Assembly (NCBI RefSeq): GCF_017303375.1
Contig: NZ_JAFKOH010000012.1
Span: 60,561-124,560 of the forward strand
Source: Bacillus sp. NTK074B
GTDB taxonomy: Bacteria; Bacillota; Bacilli; Bacillales; Bacillaceae_B
Reading direction: 5' to 3'
Length of the DNA stretch: 64,000 nucleotides
Positions 33,474 to 42,124 of this stretch are shown piece by piece. The notes below the pieces were generated by a model, which searched no databases, was not told where the DNA came from, and saw only the letters and a list, made by a program, of their open reading frames with translations. Each line of letters starts with the position of its first letter. Position 1 is the first letter of the stretch. The position numbers and the translations under genes were made by a program.

Positions 33474-34814
33474 CTAACTCTTTCTCCTCACTCCATACAA
33501 AATAAATAAGAGAAGAAACCACATAGGAGTCAACAGTAAGGCTGGCCGAGTAGCCTCAGAAATCAGCATAATCACCAGAATCCCTGCAAACAACGTTAGC
33601 ACAACGTAATTTATCAAAGGCGTGAACGGTGCTTTAAACGACGATTTTACGTGTAAGTACGGACGGGTTTTCTTATACTTTATATGACAGATCAGTATGA
33701 TGCTCCATACCCAAATAAAACAAATGGCACTTATGGTCGTCACGATGCCAAAGGCCTGTTCCGGTATCAGCTTACTTAATAGAGCCCCTGAAGATATGAC
33801 CAGCGTGGATAGGAACAATCCGTTACTTGGTACATGGTTTTGATTCAGTTTAGAGAAAGAAGACGATGCCTGGTGATCTTTACTTAAATGATACAGGATC
33901 CTGCTCGTGGAAAACATTCCGCTGTTACAAGCGGAGGCAGCTGATGTCAACACGACAAAATTAACGACCCCTGCCGCCAGCGGAATCCCCACCAGGCTAA
34001 ATGTTTTCACAAACGGACTTTCTGCAGCATTCAATTCCATCCATGGATTGATAAACAAGAGGACGGTCAGAGCTCCCACGTAGAAAAATAAGATCCTCAA
34101 GGGAATTTTATTGATGGCAGACGGAATATTTTTCTCCGGATTGGACGTTTCCGCTGCCGACACAGCGACTAATTCCACACCGACATAGGCAAAAATGACC
34201 ATTTGGAACGAGAGTAAGAATCCCGATATTCCATTCGGAAACAATCCTCCATGATCCCATAAGTTTTGAACCGTAACCGCTCCCGCATCTGTCTTAAACC
34301 CGATTACCAGCAAAATGATACCAAGGGCAATTAACCCAAGAATGGTGATGACTTTGATTAAAGCAAACCAAAATTCCAATTCCCCAAACAGCTTGACCGT
34401 TAATAGATTGAGTCCCAACAAAATGATGACACAGATAAGGGCAGGGACCCACTGCGGAATGTCAAACCAATAGTTCACATAGACCCCAACAGCGATCACA
34501 TCGGCCATCGCCGTCATGATCCAGCAAAACCAGTACGTCCACCCAGTAACAAAGGAGAACCGGTGTCCAAGATACTCCTCCGCAATGTCCGGCAGAGATT
34601 GAAACCCGGCTTTCGATAACAATAGCTCCCCAAGTGCTCTCATCACGAAAAAAAGAGCAATACCCACGATTAAATATGCAAAGATGATAGAGGGACCTGC
34701 AAGCTGTATCGCCTTACCCGAACCTAAGAACAGCCCCGTACCGATCGTACCCCCAATCGCGATCAGCTGAACGTGCCGGTTTGATAGATCCCTCTTTAAT
34801 TTTCGTTGTTCCAA
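33474..34814 (-). CDS. Glycine/D-alanine/D-serine-type amino acid permease (CycA-like)
   Basis: A 446-residue APC-family transporter. TTG at 34814 follows AAGGAGG by eight bases; the open frame continues upstream only because it runs through the riboswitch. About 12 membrane helices: IAIGGTIGTGLFLGSGKAIQ in helix 1 (unwound substrate-binding Gly-rich loop), LLLSKAGFQSLPDIAEEYLG, and FWFALIKVITILGLIALGII. The sequence is closest in pattern to CycA and related AapA-type permeases, which carry glycine, D-alanine and D-serine. A glycine riboswitch directly in front supports glycine as substrate. Regulation is therefore by transcription attenuation in response to glycine. Confidence 0.88.
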   Translation of the reverse strand: MEQRKLKRDLSNRHVQLIAIGGTIGTGLFLGSGKAIQLAGPSIIFAYLIVGIALFFVMRALGELLLSKAGFQSLPDIAEEYLGHRFSFVTGWTYWFCWIMTAMADVIAVGVYVNYWFDIPQWVPALICVIILLGLNLLTVKLFGELEFWFALIKVITILGLIALGIILLVIGFKTDAGAVTVQNLWDHGGLFPNGISGFLLSFQMVIFAYVGVELVAVSAAETSNPEKNIPSAINKIPLRILFFYVGALTVLLFINPWMELNAAESPFVKTFSLVGIPLAAGVVNFVVLTSAASACNSGMFSTSRILYHLSKDHQASSSFSKLNQNHVPSNGLFLSTLVISSGALLSKLIPEQAFGIVTTISAICFIWVWSIILICHIKYKKTRPYLHVKSSFKAPFTPLINYVVLTLFAGILVIMLISEATRPALLLTPMWFLLLFILYGVRRKS

Positions 34815-34850
34815 CCTTAACTCCTCCTTATAACCATTAAAAATAAGCAT

Positions 34851-34880
34851 AAAAAAAGAGATTGGAAGGACTCCAATCTC
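34851..34880 (-). terminator. Riboswitch-controlled terminator
   Basis: GAGATTGGA (minus 34880-34872) pairs with TCCAATCTC (34866-34858), then seven T (34857-34851). It stands between the glycine aptamer and the permease start, so it is the expression platform. An additional hairpin ATACCAAAT/ATTTGGTAT lies at 34892-34912. Confidence 0.85.
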
Positions 34881-34937
34881 GTGGTCATAAGAATACCAAA
34901 TATCATTTGGTATGAGCACACACCAAAGAAATATCCG

Positions 34938-35036
34938 ATACTCTTCTGTCCTTTTGCCTGAGATAATGAACCCTTCGGCGCCGCGGATTTCCGCGGTCTC
35001 TCCAGAAGCTGCTCCTGCTATGGGATGATCCATAGC
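34938..35036 (-). ncRNA. Glycine riboswitch, single aptamer
   Basis: On the minus strand: CTTCTGGAGAGACC, a P3 hairpin CCGCGG-AAAT-CCGCGG, then CGCCGAAGGGTTCA and TCTCAGGCAAAAGGACAGAAG. These are the conserved core segments of the glycine riboswitch. P1 is CTTCTG (35008-35003) with CAGAAG (34948-34943). Only one full aptamer is present; a 5' hairpin CTATGG/CCATAG (35035-35018) may be the remnant (ghost) of a second one. It precedes an amino acid permease. Confidence 0.92.
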
Positions 35037-35042
35037 AATCAT

Positions 35043-35368
35043 AGCTTTCTATTAATTATATTTTTCGCTTACCGTTTCACTGTCGAATAGTTGATAATTT
35101 TAAGGGGTGATGGGGATTTTGTCAACAGGGAAAGATTTTGATAATGAATTATCCTATTGTTTATCCACCTTCCCCACTTGAAATCTAGTGACTATTCGTC
35201 AACCACTTTACATTTTATTATCGCAAACAAAATTTGGGACAAGTCTTAACAATCTTTATTTTTTCTTATTAGTCATGAAATTTTATATTAATAACGTTTC
35301 CCTATAATAATAGAAGAATTGATCATGTGAAAAAAATCCAACCACTTTAGAAGGGAGCATCAGTATAG
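35043..35368. other. AT-rich divergent promoter region
   Basis: Holds the start region of the riboswitch transcript (minus) and of the AbrB-family gene (plus; TATAAT at about 35304-35309). No gene seen. Confidence 0.4.
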
Positions 35369-36511
35369 ATGAAAGTATTGAATAATAACTTGGTTCTGAA
35401 TGGTATGTTTATTCTATTAAGCAGTGGAGGCGGTTATTTGCTTTCCTTAACAGGCATGCCTATTGCATGGATGGTTGGAACGCTTGCAGTGGCAGGAGTC
35501 CTGTCCTACAGGAAGCACTCAAAATGGAACAGAATTTTACTCCCCAAAAATCCGATTCAATCCTATTGGAGATATATCGGACAAGGGATTATAGGAATTC
35601 AATTAGGCCACCAAATAAACTTATCCGTAATCAATATGTTTAAACATCATTATGTATTGATCACTGTGGTGCTGCTTTTCTCCATCCTCGTTGCTCTGCT
35701 CTGCGGGGTACTCCTTTGGAGGTTTAGCCAAACAGATTTGCTTACGGGTTTATTTAGTACAACCCCAGGGGGGATAACCGCCATGCCAAGTATTGCAGAA
35801 GAGGTAGGGGCGAACACATTAACGGTGAGTCTGGTCCAGTTGATTCGTATATTTCTTGTAGTTGGAACGGTCCCGATCTTTGCGAGTTTTTCATCAAACA
35901 CAGATGCACAGTCATCAAGTATTGATAGTACAGGTCTATCTCCTGTAACTTCAGTCCTTCATCCTAGTGCTTTCATTTGGACGGGGATTCTTATTTTGGG
36001 TTGTATTTGTGGATATATATTAGGTAAAAGAATGAAGCTTCCTGCTCCATGGCTGGTTGGTGGAATGATTGGAGTTGCATGTTTTCAAATGGTTGGAACA
36101 TCTATACAAAGGGTACCCTTTACGATGTGGTGGCCACATTGGGTGACCATAATAGCACAAATTCTCATCGGAGCAAGCATTGGTTCACGTTTGAGCAGAC
36201 AAATGTTTGCAGGAACCAAAAATATATTGGTACTAGCCATTTTCACATCTTCTTTAATGATTGCTGCAATGGGTCTATGTGCATACGGAGTGACAGAAAT
36301 CACTCATATTCCATTCGCCACTACATTACTTGCCTTCGCTCCCGGTGGTGTAGCTGAGATGGCGACAACTTCTGTTGCTCTTCATGCAGATTCAGCCTTT
36401 GTTGTAAGCGTTCAAGTGTTACGATTAATAAGCATTTTTATCATTATACCCCCGTTTTTAAAATTGTTAAGTAAGCAGACAAGCTCGAAGCCATATGTAA
36501 ACGAAATGTAA
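35369..36511 (+). CDS. AbrB-family (PF05145) membrane protein
   Basis: A 380-residue protein with about ten membrane helices in two related halves. Each half has the GMPIAWMVGTLAVAGVLSYR or LPAPWLVGGMIGVACFQMVG pattern, and IGQGIIGIQLG or IAQILIGASIGSRLS, then TTPGGITAMPSIAEEVGANT and LAFAPGGVAEMATTSVALHA. These are hallmarks of the family often mislabelled AbrB transcriptional regulator or ammonia monooxygenase; it is a transporter-like protein with no DNA-binding domain. Substrate unknown. RBS AGAAGGGAG precedes the ATG by about ten bases. Standing alone in its transcript. Confidence 0.88.
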   Translation: MKVLNNNLVLNGMFILLSSGGGYLLSLTGMPIAWMVGTLAVAGVLSYRKHSKWNRILLPKNPIQSYWRYIGQGIIGIQLGHQINLSVINMFKHHYVLITVVLLFSILVALLCGVLLWRFSQTDLLTGLFSTTPGGITAMPSIAEEVGANTLTVSLVQLIRIFLVVGTVPIFASFSSNTDAQSSSIDSTGLSPVTSVLHPSAFIWTGILILGCICGYILGKRMKLPAPWLVGGMIGVACFQMVGTSIQRVPFTMWWPHWVTIIAQILIGASIGSRLSRQMFAGTKNILVLAIFTSSLMIAAMGLCAYGVTEITHIPFATTLLAFAPGGVAEMATTSVALHADSAFVVSVQVLRLISIFIIIPPFLKLLSKQTSSKPYVNEM

Positions 36512-36569
36512 GTCTTAATCCCTTCTTTTGACCGAACAAACAGAGATTGAACCATTTGGGATGCAGAAA

Positions 36570-36612
36570 AAAACAGCTCTTGTCCATTAACCTGGACAGT
36601 GCTGTTTTTTTC
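36570..36612 (+). terminator. Terminator of the AbrB-family gene
   Basis: AAAACAGC (36570-36577) with GCTGTTTT (36601-36608), inner stem GTCC/GGAC, T-run to 36611. Confidence 0.8.
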
Positions 36613-36740
36613 AGAAGTGTTATTTATTTATGATACGGTTCATCCAAATTCATTGGTAATATATATGAACATACTAAAATTCCATTATTATGTATAATAA
36701 TACTATGGAAAAATAAGTTATCTATTATGGAGATTGTATT

Positions 36741-37604
36741 ATGATAAAAAATGATTCTACAAATTTCGTGTTGCATGCAAAAAGTGAACAGTTTTACTGG
36801 GAAGGAAATGGTCAACTGTCCATTAAAACATTCTTTAATGGTAAAGCCCATTATAAGACTAACAAAGGTTTTTTTGCTGTTGAAGAGAGTAGATACCTAC
36901 TACTCAATGAAGGTGCATACACAATATCAATTGATGAACCTAAAGTTGTCGAATCCTTTTGTCTTTTCTTTAAAGATGGATTTGCTGAAGAAGTCTTTCA
37001 TTCCTTAAAAGGAACAAATGATTGTCTTCTAAGCGATCCGTTTAAGGATACAAGTTCTATTGGTTTTTTTGAAAAAACCTATCATAAAAATAATATTCTA
37101 TCTTCTCAACTGGAAAATTTCATGCGGATTTTACCTAGTCTTGATATTGATTCCGTTGGTTATGAGGAACAATTCCATAAGATAATGTATTCTATTTTAA
37201 ATGAACACATAAATACATATACAGAAATCGAATCATTACATGCAATTCGTAATTCTACACGTGAAGAATTATATAGAAGGGTAAGTATTGCACACGATTA
37301 TATTAGATCGTATTTTAATCAACCAATAAAACTAGAAGAAGTTGCTAAGGTTGCTTGTTTATCACCTAACCATTTATTAAGAACTTACTCTCAAATTTAC
37401 GGTAGAACGCCCCATCAGCATATTTCGGTATTTAGAATACAAAAGGCTAAACAATTACTAGCAGACTTAGACCATAATATGACCGATATAACCTTTGAAC
37501 TTGGATTTCAAAACCCTGTATCCTTTAGTAAAATGTTTAAGCAACATGTTGGTTTATCTCCTAAAGATTATCGAAAAAAAGTGATATTGGATAAGAAAAA
37601 TTAG
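36741..37604 (+). CDS. AraC-family transcriptional regulator
   Basis: A 287-residue regulator. The N-terminal 170 residues are a cupin-like sensing domain (YLLLNEGAYTISIDEPKVVE). The C-terminal double helix-turn-helix (about 190-285) has QPIKLEEVAKVACLSPNHLL, RTYSQIYGRTPHQHISVFRI and DITFELGFQNPVSFSKMFKQ, GLSPKDYR. Base composition is visibly more AT-rich than its neighbours (codon thirds mostly A/T), and so is the following VOC gene, which suggests the pair arrived together. It probably activates the VOC-family gene 52 bases downstream. Confidence 0.9.
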   Translation: MIKNDSTNFVLHAKSEQFYWEGNGQLSIKTFFNGKAHYKTNKGFFAVEESRYLLLNEGAYTISIDEPKVVESFCLFFKDGFAEEVFHSLKGTNDCLLSDPFKDTSSIGFFEKTYHKNNILSSQLENFMRILPSLDIDSVGYEEQFHKIMYSILNEHINTYTEIESLHAIRNSTREELYRRVSIAHDYIRSYFNQPIKLEEVAKVACLSPNHLLRTYSQIYGRTPHQHISVFRIQKAKQLLADLDHNMTDITFELGFQNPVSFSKMFKQHVGLSPKDYRKKVILDKKN

Positions 37605-37656
37605 AGGGAGTTATTTATGCTTATCTTGAATAGATATTTGAAAGGAGAAATGTATT

Positions 37657-38034
37657 ATGGAAACAACAATGGTTCAAAAGGTTGGACAGATTGGTGTACC
37701 TGTCAAAGACTTGAATAGAGCATTAGATTTTTACAAAGAGAAATTAGGTCTCTCCCTTTTATTTAACACTGATAGTATGGCTTTCTTTGAATGTGATGGG
37801 TTGCGACTAATGTTATCACTACCAGAAAAAGATGAATTCGCTCATTCAAGTTCAGTTATTTATTTTCAAGTAACTAATATTAAAGATACTTATAAGCACT
37901 TAGTAGGTAAAGAAGTTATCTTTATTGATGAACCACATGTTGTAGCGAAAATGGGACAAACAGAAACATGGATGGTATTTTTTAAAGATACAGAAGATAA
38001 TACTCATGCATTTATGAGTGAAGTACAAGTATAA
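37657..38034 (+). CDS. VOC/glyoxalase-family protein
   Basis: A 125-residue vicinal-oxygen-chelate protein: QIGVPVKDLNRALDFYKEKL, GLSLLFN, FFECDGLRLMLSL, and MVFFKDTEDNTHAFMSEV. His/Glu positions at strand 1 and strand 8 are partly replaced (GQIGVPV has no His), so metal-dependent catalysis is uncertain; some relatives are antibiotic-binding or dioxygenase-like proteins. It has GAAAGGAG before the ATG, shares the AT-rich composition of the AraC gene, and ends at a strong hairpin. Confidence 0.88.
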   Translation: METTMVQKVGQIGVPVKDLNRALDFYKEKLGLSLLFNTDSMAFFECDGLRLMLSLPEKDEFAHSSSVIYFQVTNIKDTYKHLVGKEVIFIDEPHVVAKMGQTETWMVFFKDTEDNTHAFMSEVQV

Positions 38035-38043
38035 GAAAACCAA

Positions 38044-38079
38044 AAGGAGACCGTTTAAATAACCAACGGTCTCCTTCAA
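38044..38079 (+). terminator. Terminator of the AraC/VOC pair
   Basis: AAGGAGACCGTT (38044-38055) pairs with AACGGTCTCCTT (38065-38076). Confidence 0.8.
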
Positions 38080-38139
38080 TTTAAATTAGCCTTTTTAAGA
38101 AATCTTTATCCAGAGTTACTTCCACTCTCTGCTTTACCA

Positions 38140-38619
38140 CTATTTGTGATACGGTTCCCCCCGATTAATCCGAAACGCCCGGTAAATCTGCTCCACCAAT
38201 ATCAATCTCATCAGCTGATGGGGAAAAGTCATTTTTGAAAAAGAAAGGGTTTCATTGGATCTTTTGATGACGTCATCACTGAGTCCCAACGACCCGCCAA
38301 TCACAAATGCCACTTTGCTTTTCCCGTAGGTAGCAAGCTTGTCCAGGTTATCGGCTAACTCTTCTGAAGATTGCATTTTCCCCTGGATGGCCAGGGCAAT
38401 GACGTGGTGATCGGGGGAAATTTTGGACAAAATCCGCTCTCCTTCTTTATTCTTCACCTGCTCCATTTCAGAATCGCTTAACACTTCAGGGGCCTTTTCG
38501 TCCGCTAGCTCGACAATATCGATCTTTGCATATGCACCAAGACGCTTCACATATTCGCTGATGCCCTGCTTTAAATATTTTTCTTTCAACTTCCCAACCG
38601 TTACTATTGTGATATTCAC
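38140..38619 (-). CDS. rlmH: 23S rRNA pseudouridine-1915 N3-methyltransferase RlmH
   Basis: A 159-residue SPOUT-class methyltransferase, full length. [20 protein letters not shown] at the N-terminus, the knot region [20 protein letters not shown] and the C-terminal [20 protein letters not shown] then NRGEPYHK are near invariant in the family. It methylates pseudouridine 1915 in helix 69 of 23S rRNA on assembled 70S ribosomes, using SAM. Place beside htrC and the wal operon is conserved in Bacillus (yydA). A DnaA-box cluster lies directly upstream. Confidence 0.97.
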   Translation of the reverse strand: MNITIVTVGKLKEKYLKQGISEYVKRLGAYAKIDIVELADEKAPEVLSDSEMEQVKNKEGERILSKISPDHHVIALAIQGKMQSSEELADNLDKLATYGKSKVAFVIGGSLGLSDDVIKRSNETLSFSKMTFPHQLMRLILVEQIYRAFRINRGEPYHK

Positions 38620-38714
38620 ACATCCACACTCGCTTTACAAACAATTTACAAACACGTTATCCACAGAAACTATCCACATATCCACAATCCACTTCTTTAT
38701 ATGGTATGGGAATA

Positions 38715-38873
38715 TTAGTTCGCCACTATATATACGGCGTTATTCCCACAATATTCACAGGTTGTGGATAACTTCTTTTCTTCAGAAATCTCTGTTAGTT
38801 GAGGCGCTACCTCATGCTCATCGACGATAATATCCATGGCTAATTCCACGTGTTCTAAGCAGCAATAAATCAT
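38715..38873 (-). CDS. CxxH/CxxC zinc-binding small protein (YyzF-like)
   Basis: A 52-residue protein from ATG at 38873 (after AGGAGGAGG) to TAA at 38715. It begins MIYCCLEHVELAMDIIVDEH and has CCLEH near the N-terminus and CEYCGNNAVYIVAN at the C-terminus, the CxxH/CxxC pair that should bind one zinc ion. It corresponds to B. subtilis YyzF in size, motif and place between rlmH and htrC. Function unknown. Codons near its 3' end include a perfect DnaA box (TGTGGATAA at 38763-38771), so DNA and protein constraints overlap here. Confidence 0.85.
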   Translation of the reverse strand: MIYCCLEHVELAMDIIVDEHEVAPQLTEISEEKKLSTTCEYCGNNAVYIVAN

Positions 38874-38943
38874 CTCGTTTCCTCCTCCTCATACTAATAA
38901 TCATCTATATATACTTATCCACAATCATCATATCATGTAAAGA

Positions 38944-38978
38944 AAAAGCAGGAAAGGGCGTGTCCCCTTCCTGCTTTT
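38944..38978 (-). terminator. Terminator of htrC
   Basis: AAAAGCAGGAAAGGG (38944-38958) pairs with CCCTTCCTGCTTTT (38965-38978) with one bulge; A/T flanks make it usable on both strands. Confidence 0.8.
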
Positions 38979-38993
38979 CGTTTTATCCACATG

Positions 38994-40235
38994 TTATAAT
39001 CTGGATTCATCCGTTAATTTCATCGTGACTTCTTTCTTCTTACCATTACGATAGATGGTGACTTTCATTTGATCATTCACTTCTTTTTTATTATATAGAT
39101 GCTTTCTGAGATCAATGACATTCTGAATCTTCTCACCGTCAAGTTCCGTGATGACATCAAGCTCTTGCAAGCCGGCTTGTGCAGCAGGTGAATTCGGAAC
39201 GGTTTGTCTGACCATGACACCGTAATTGATATCCTTCGGCAGCTTTAATGTTTCCTGCTGATGGTAAGCAGAGATCTGGTTGACGTCTTCAAGGGTGACA
39301 CCCATTGCGGGACGCTTCACTTCACCGTATTGCTCTAGATCTTCAATGATGGGTTTGGCTGAATTGATTGGAATGGCAAGTCCAATACCTTCTACCGCTT
39401 CCTGGGCAATTTTCATGGAGTTGATTCCGACCAGCTGACCGGAAATATTGATAAGGGCGCCTCCACTGTTACCCGGGTTGATGGCTGCATCGGTCTGCAG
39501 AACCTCTGCATTCCAATCTTCCATGCCATCCTGGTTGATATCGACGGGTATCGTTCTCTCCACACCTGAGACGACTCCCTGTGTCACAGAACCTGAGAAT
39601 TGCAGACCAAGGGGATTACCGATGGCGATGACGGGCTCTCCTGCTTTCAACTCGTCGGAATTCCCAAACTCGGCAATATCGTCCTTCTTAATCTTGCTTC
39701 CATCGATTTCAATGACGGCAAGGTCTGTCCAAACATCAGTACCGCGAAGCTTTGCCGGAACCTTCGTCCCGTCAGCTAAGGTGACCTCTAACTGATCTGC
39801 CCCTTCGACAACATGATTATTGGTGACGATATAAACGGTCTTTCCTTCTTTTTTATACATGACTCCGGATCCTGTCCCTGCCTGTTGATCCTGGGTCTGT
39901 CCACCACCCTGCCCCCAGAAGCTTTGGGATTGGATATTACTGATTCCTACTACAGAATCTCCTGTCTTTTCTACTGCTTTCGTCACATCCGTTGTCACAT
40001 CGACTGAAACACTCTGAGTGGTCCCATTATGGTAATTCTGATCGGTTTCTTTCAAATTCTGATCCGGTTGGACCGAATAAGGTAATATATCCAAGTTCGT
40101 CAGCTGCGGAATGGCTACGACTACGAGAATTGCACCGAGGATAACTCCCAATAATCCGGCAAGAAACATCCCACCCCGGTTTCCCTTTTGTCTGCCTGTC
40201 CTGCCTTCAGAATGATTACCGTCATAATATCCCAT
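38994..40235 (-). CDS. htrC: HtrA-like membrane serine protease HtrC
   Basis: A 413-residue DegP/HtrA-type protease. A cytoplasmic polar N-terminus is followed by one membrane anchor (about residues 22-45), so the protease faces outward. The trypsin-like domain has the catalytic triad His in VTNNHVVEG, Asp in VWTDLAVIEI and Ser in NPGNSGGALIN. A C-terminal PDZ domain (about 310-400) holds YGVMVRQTVPNSPAAQAGLQ and LDVITELDGEKI. It handles misfolded secreted proteins. The gene follows walJ in B. subtilis order (yycK/htrC), but the strong terminator at 40441-40472 indicates its own promoter here. Confidence 0.93.
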   Translation of the reverse strand: MGYYDGNHSEGRTGRQKGNRGGMFLAGLLGVILGAILVVVAIPQLTNLDILPYSVQPDQNLKETDQNYHNGTTQSVSVDVTTDVTKAVEKTGDSVVGISNIQSQSFWGQGGGQTQDQQAGTGSGVMYKKEGKTVYIVTNNHVVEGADQLEVTLADGTKVPAKLRGTDVWTDLAVIEIDGSKIKKDDIAEFGNSDELKAGEPVIAIGNPLGLQFSGSVTQGVVSGVERTIPVDINQDGMEDWNAEVLQTDAAINPGNSGGALINISGQLVGINSMKIAQEAVEGIGLAIPINSAKPIIEDLEQYGEVKRPAMGVTLEDVNQISAYHQQETLKLPKDINYGVMVRQTVPNSPAAQAGLQELDVITELDGEKIQNVIDLRKHLYNKKEVNDQMKVTIYRNGKKKEVTMKLTDESRL

Positions 40236-40440
40236 GTATCTTCATCCTTTCTACCAGCTATTCCTTTTGTTATTTTATCTTTCCAAGCCCGATTATAGTC
40301 AGGTTAAATTAAAAAATGATGAAAAAAAGGTAAGAATTTCATAATCAAACCCAAGAGTGGGGGAGAGGTTGATTGCGGGAGATAGGGATGACCCACAAAT
40401 AAGGACGCCCAGTCAGACCTATGTGACTCTATGTAAAGAT

Positions 40441-40472
40441 AAAAAGGTGAAGACAATAGTCCTCACCTTTTT
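40441..40472 (-). terminator. Terminator of the wal operon
   Basis: AAAAAGGTGA (40441-40450) pairs with TCACCTTTTT (40463-40472), 39 bases after the walJ stop. Confidence 0.85.
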
Positions 40473-40511
40473 CATACCTTCATAAGAGACATCATAAACA
40501 TTTGAACCGGC

Positions 40512-41306
40512 TTAAATGGCAACTAAAGGTGTTGGAACTTTAGGGTCCGTATCAAATAGATCAATTTGTTCTCCTACCATTATTCCCTGGGACTCAAGTG
40601 TCTGAGTGACACTCATTCTTGCCAGGTCTTTCATATTGTTATCTAGGCTCAAATGGGCCAGGTAGATTCCTTTTGTGTTGTCTCCCATCACTTCACTCAT
40701 GGCAATGGCCGCATCTTCATTGGATACATGGCCATAGTCACTGAGGATCCGCCGTTTGATATTCCAGGGATAACGGCACATGCGAAGCATCCCGACATCA
40801 TGGTTACTTTCGAACACATAGGCATCGGCATTCGAGATGATCCCTTTCATCCGGTCGCTTACATACCCTGTATCCGTGACGAGAACCAGCTTCTTATCCC
40901 CATGATGGAAAATATAGAACATCGGTTCAGCTGCATCATGTGATACACCGAACGACTCGATGCTCAGTCCCCCAAAGTGCTTGGCCGTTTCCATATCAAA
41001 GGAGAACTTCTGCTCCGTATCGATTTTCCCTACTAATCCGTCCATGGCATTCCATGTCTTATCGTTCGCATAAATCGGAAGCTTGTACTTTCTTGCCAGG
41101 ACACCGATTCCCTTAATATGATCACTATGCTCATGAGTGACCAGGATCCCCGACAGGTCTTCTATCTTCCGGTCAATCTGACTGAACAAACCTTCCATTT
41201 GCTTGCCGCTTAAGCCGGCATCGACAAGGAAAGAATGCTCCTCTGACTCGACAAATATTGCATTTCCTGTACTGCCGCTTGCAAGTACACTAAAATGCAT
41301 CGTCAT
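40512..41306 (-). CDS. walJ: WalJ metallo-beta-lactamase-fold exonuclease-like protein
   Basis: A 264-residue MBL-fold hydrolase. ATG at 41306 suits AGGAG spacing better than the in-frame GTG at 41315. It has [20 protein letters not shown] at the N-terminus and the metal-binding HEHSDHIKG (HxHxDH), then DTGYVSDR and [10 protein letters not shown], and a second His in GHVSNEDAA. WalJ (YycJ/VicX) is the last gene of the wal operon; homologs have been linked to DNA mismatch repair and coordination of replication with division. Two bases separate it from walI by the longer frame. Confidence 0.93.
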   Translation of the reverse strand: MTMHFSVLASGSTGNAIFVESEEHSFLVDAGLSGKQMEGLFSQIDRKIEDLSGILVTHEHSDHIKGIGVLARKYKLPIYANDKTWNAMDGLVGKIDTEQKFSFDMETAKHFGGLSIESFGVSHDAAEPMFYIFHHGDKKLVLVTDTGYVSDRMKGIISNADAYVFESNHDVGMLRMCRYPWNIKRRILSDYGHVSNEDAAIAMSEVMGDNTKGIYLAHLSLDNNMKDLARMSVTQTLESQGIMVGEQIDLFDTDPKVPTPLVAI

Positions 41307-41317
41307 AACGCTCACTC

Positions 41318-42121
41318 CTATGTTTCTTTTTCTGGATTGGTGATTTCTACGATCTGTGCCTCAACGGCGTTAATAAATACATCTTCTTTCTTGTCATTTT
41401 TTTCGACGACGAAATGCCAGGTAGGGGCCAATACCTGATAATCATCGATGGGTCCGAAGGTTGAATAACCAAGGCTCGGAACACCGATGATTTCACTGCC
41501 ATTGTCAATCTCATTGTTTTCCACGAGGAACCTGAGGGCATCAAAAGGGGTAACCAGCTGTTTTTCCCCCGTGGATTTTTTCAGATTATCCAACAATGTT
41601 TGTTTATAAGAAACGATTTCCCGGTCTGTATTCAAATAGAGAATCAATTTCCCATTTGCATTATTGAAGATTTTCCGGTCTTTGAACATTTGAAAGTAGA
41701 CAATGGTCTGTTCTTCTTTACTATATTTCCAGAAGCTATATTGCTCTCCATTTAGGATGTGCTTCTTTAGAAAATCCTTTAATTCATCCGGAGAAAAATT
41801 TTCACTTATGGTTACTGGCTCTTTCAAAGTGGAATTGATGGTATTATCATTGACGGCATTCACTTCTTGATCCTTTAATTTTTCCAGATCTTTTTCACTG
41901 ATCTTTTTCGTACTGGCACTGATGATGGCATCTTTCACCGGTTCTTTGGACAGCTTTGGAGGGTACTTAATATTGGCCGCTTTTAATGTTTCTTCAATCG
42001 TGGCCTGCCCTAACGTATCGGGATTGCTTTCACTGATTTTATTCATGAATATGGTCAGGAGAAATATATCCAGAACCAAAAAGACGATAATGAAAATGCT
42101 CTTCGTTTTACTCCAATCCAT
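41318..42121 (-). CDS. walI: WalI, regulator of the WalK kinase
   Basis: A 267-residue membrane-anchored protein: [20 protein letters not shown] gives a short cytoplasmic start and one helix (about residues 7-26), and the rest lies outside. It has the YycI fold regions ([10 protein letters not shown] at the end, typical of YycH/YycI). With WalH it forms a complex that tunes WalK activity through their membrane helices: in B. subtilis inhibition, in Staphylococcus activation. GGAGG lies 11 bases before the ATG; three bases separate it from walH. Confidence 0.92.
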   Translation of the reverse strand: MDWSKTKSIFIIVFLVLDIFLLTIFMNKISESNPDTLGQATIEETLKAANIKYPPKLSKEPVKDAIISASTKKISEKDLEKLKDQEVNAVNDNTINSTLKEPVTISENFSPDELKDFLKKHILNGEQYSFWKYSKEEQTIVYFQMFKDRKIFNNANGKLILYLNTDREIVSYKQTLLDNLKKSTGEKQLVTPFDALRFLVENNEIDNGSEIIGVPSLGYSTFGPIDDYQVLAPTWHFVVEKNDKKEDVFINAVEAQIVEITNPEKET

Positions 42122-42124
42122 CTG

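Larger units (their letters stand above)
38658..38991. promoter_or_regulatory. DnaA-box cluster flanking and overlapping the yyzF-like gene
   Basis: Four perfect TTATCCACA boxes: 38658-38666 (+), 38763-38771 (-), 38915-38923 (+), 38983-38991 (+). Two 8-of-9 boxes: CTATCCACA 38671-38679 and ATATCCACA 38679-38687. Two weaker ones lie at about 38626 and 38752. One box is inside the small coding sequence. This density is far above the rest of the window and resembles the origin-proximal DnaA-box clusters of B. subtilis. Confidence 0.75.

Noticed and set aside
34815..35042. N-terminal extension of the amino acid permease
   Set aside because: The open frame here runs through the glycine riboswitch and terminator; the real start is the TTG at 34814 after AAGGAGG.
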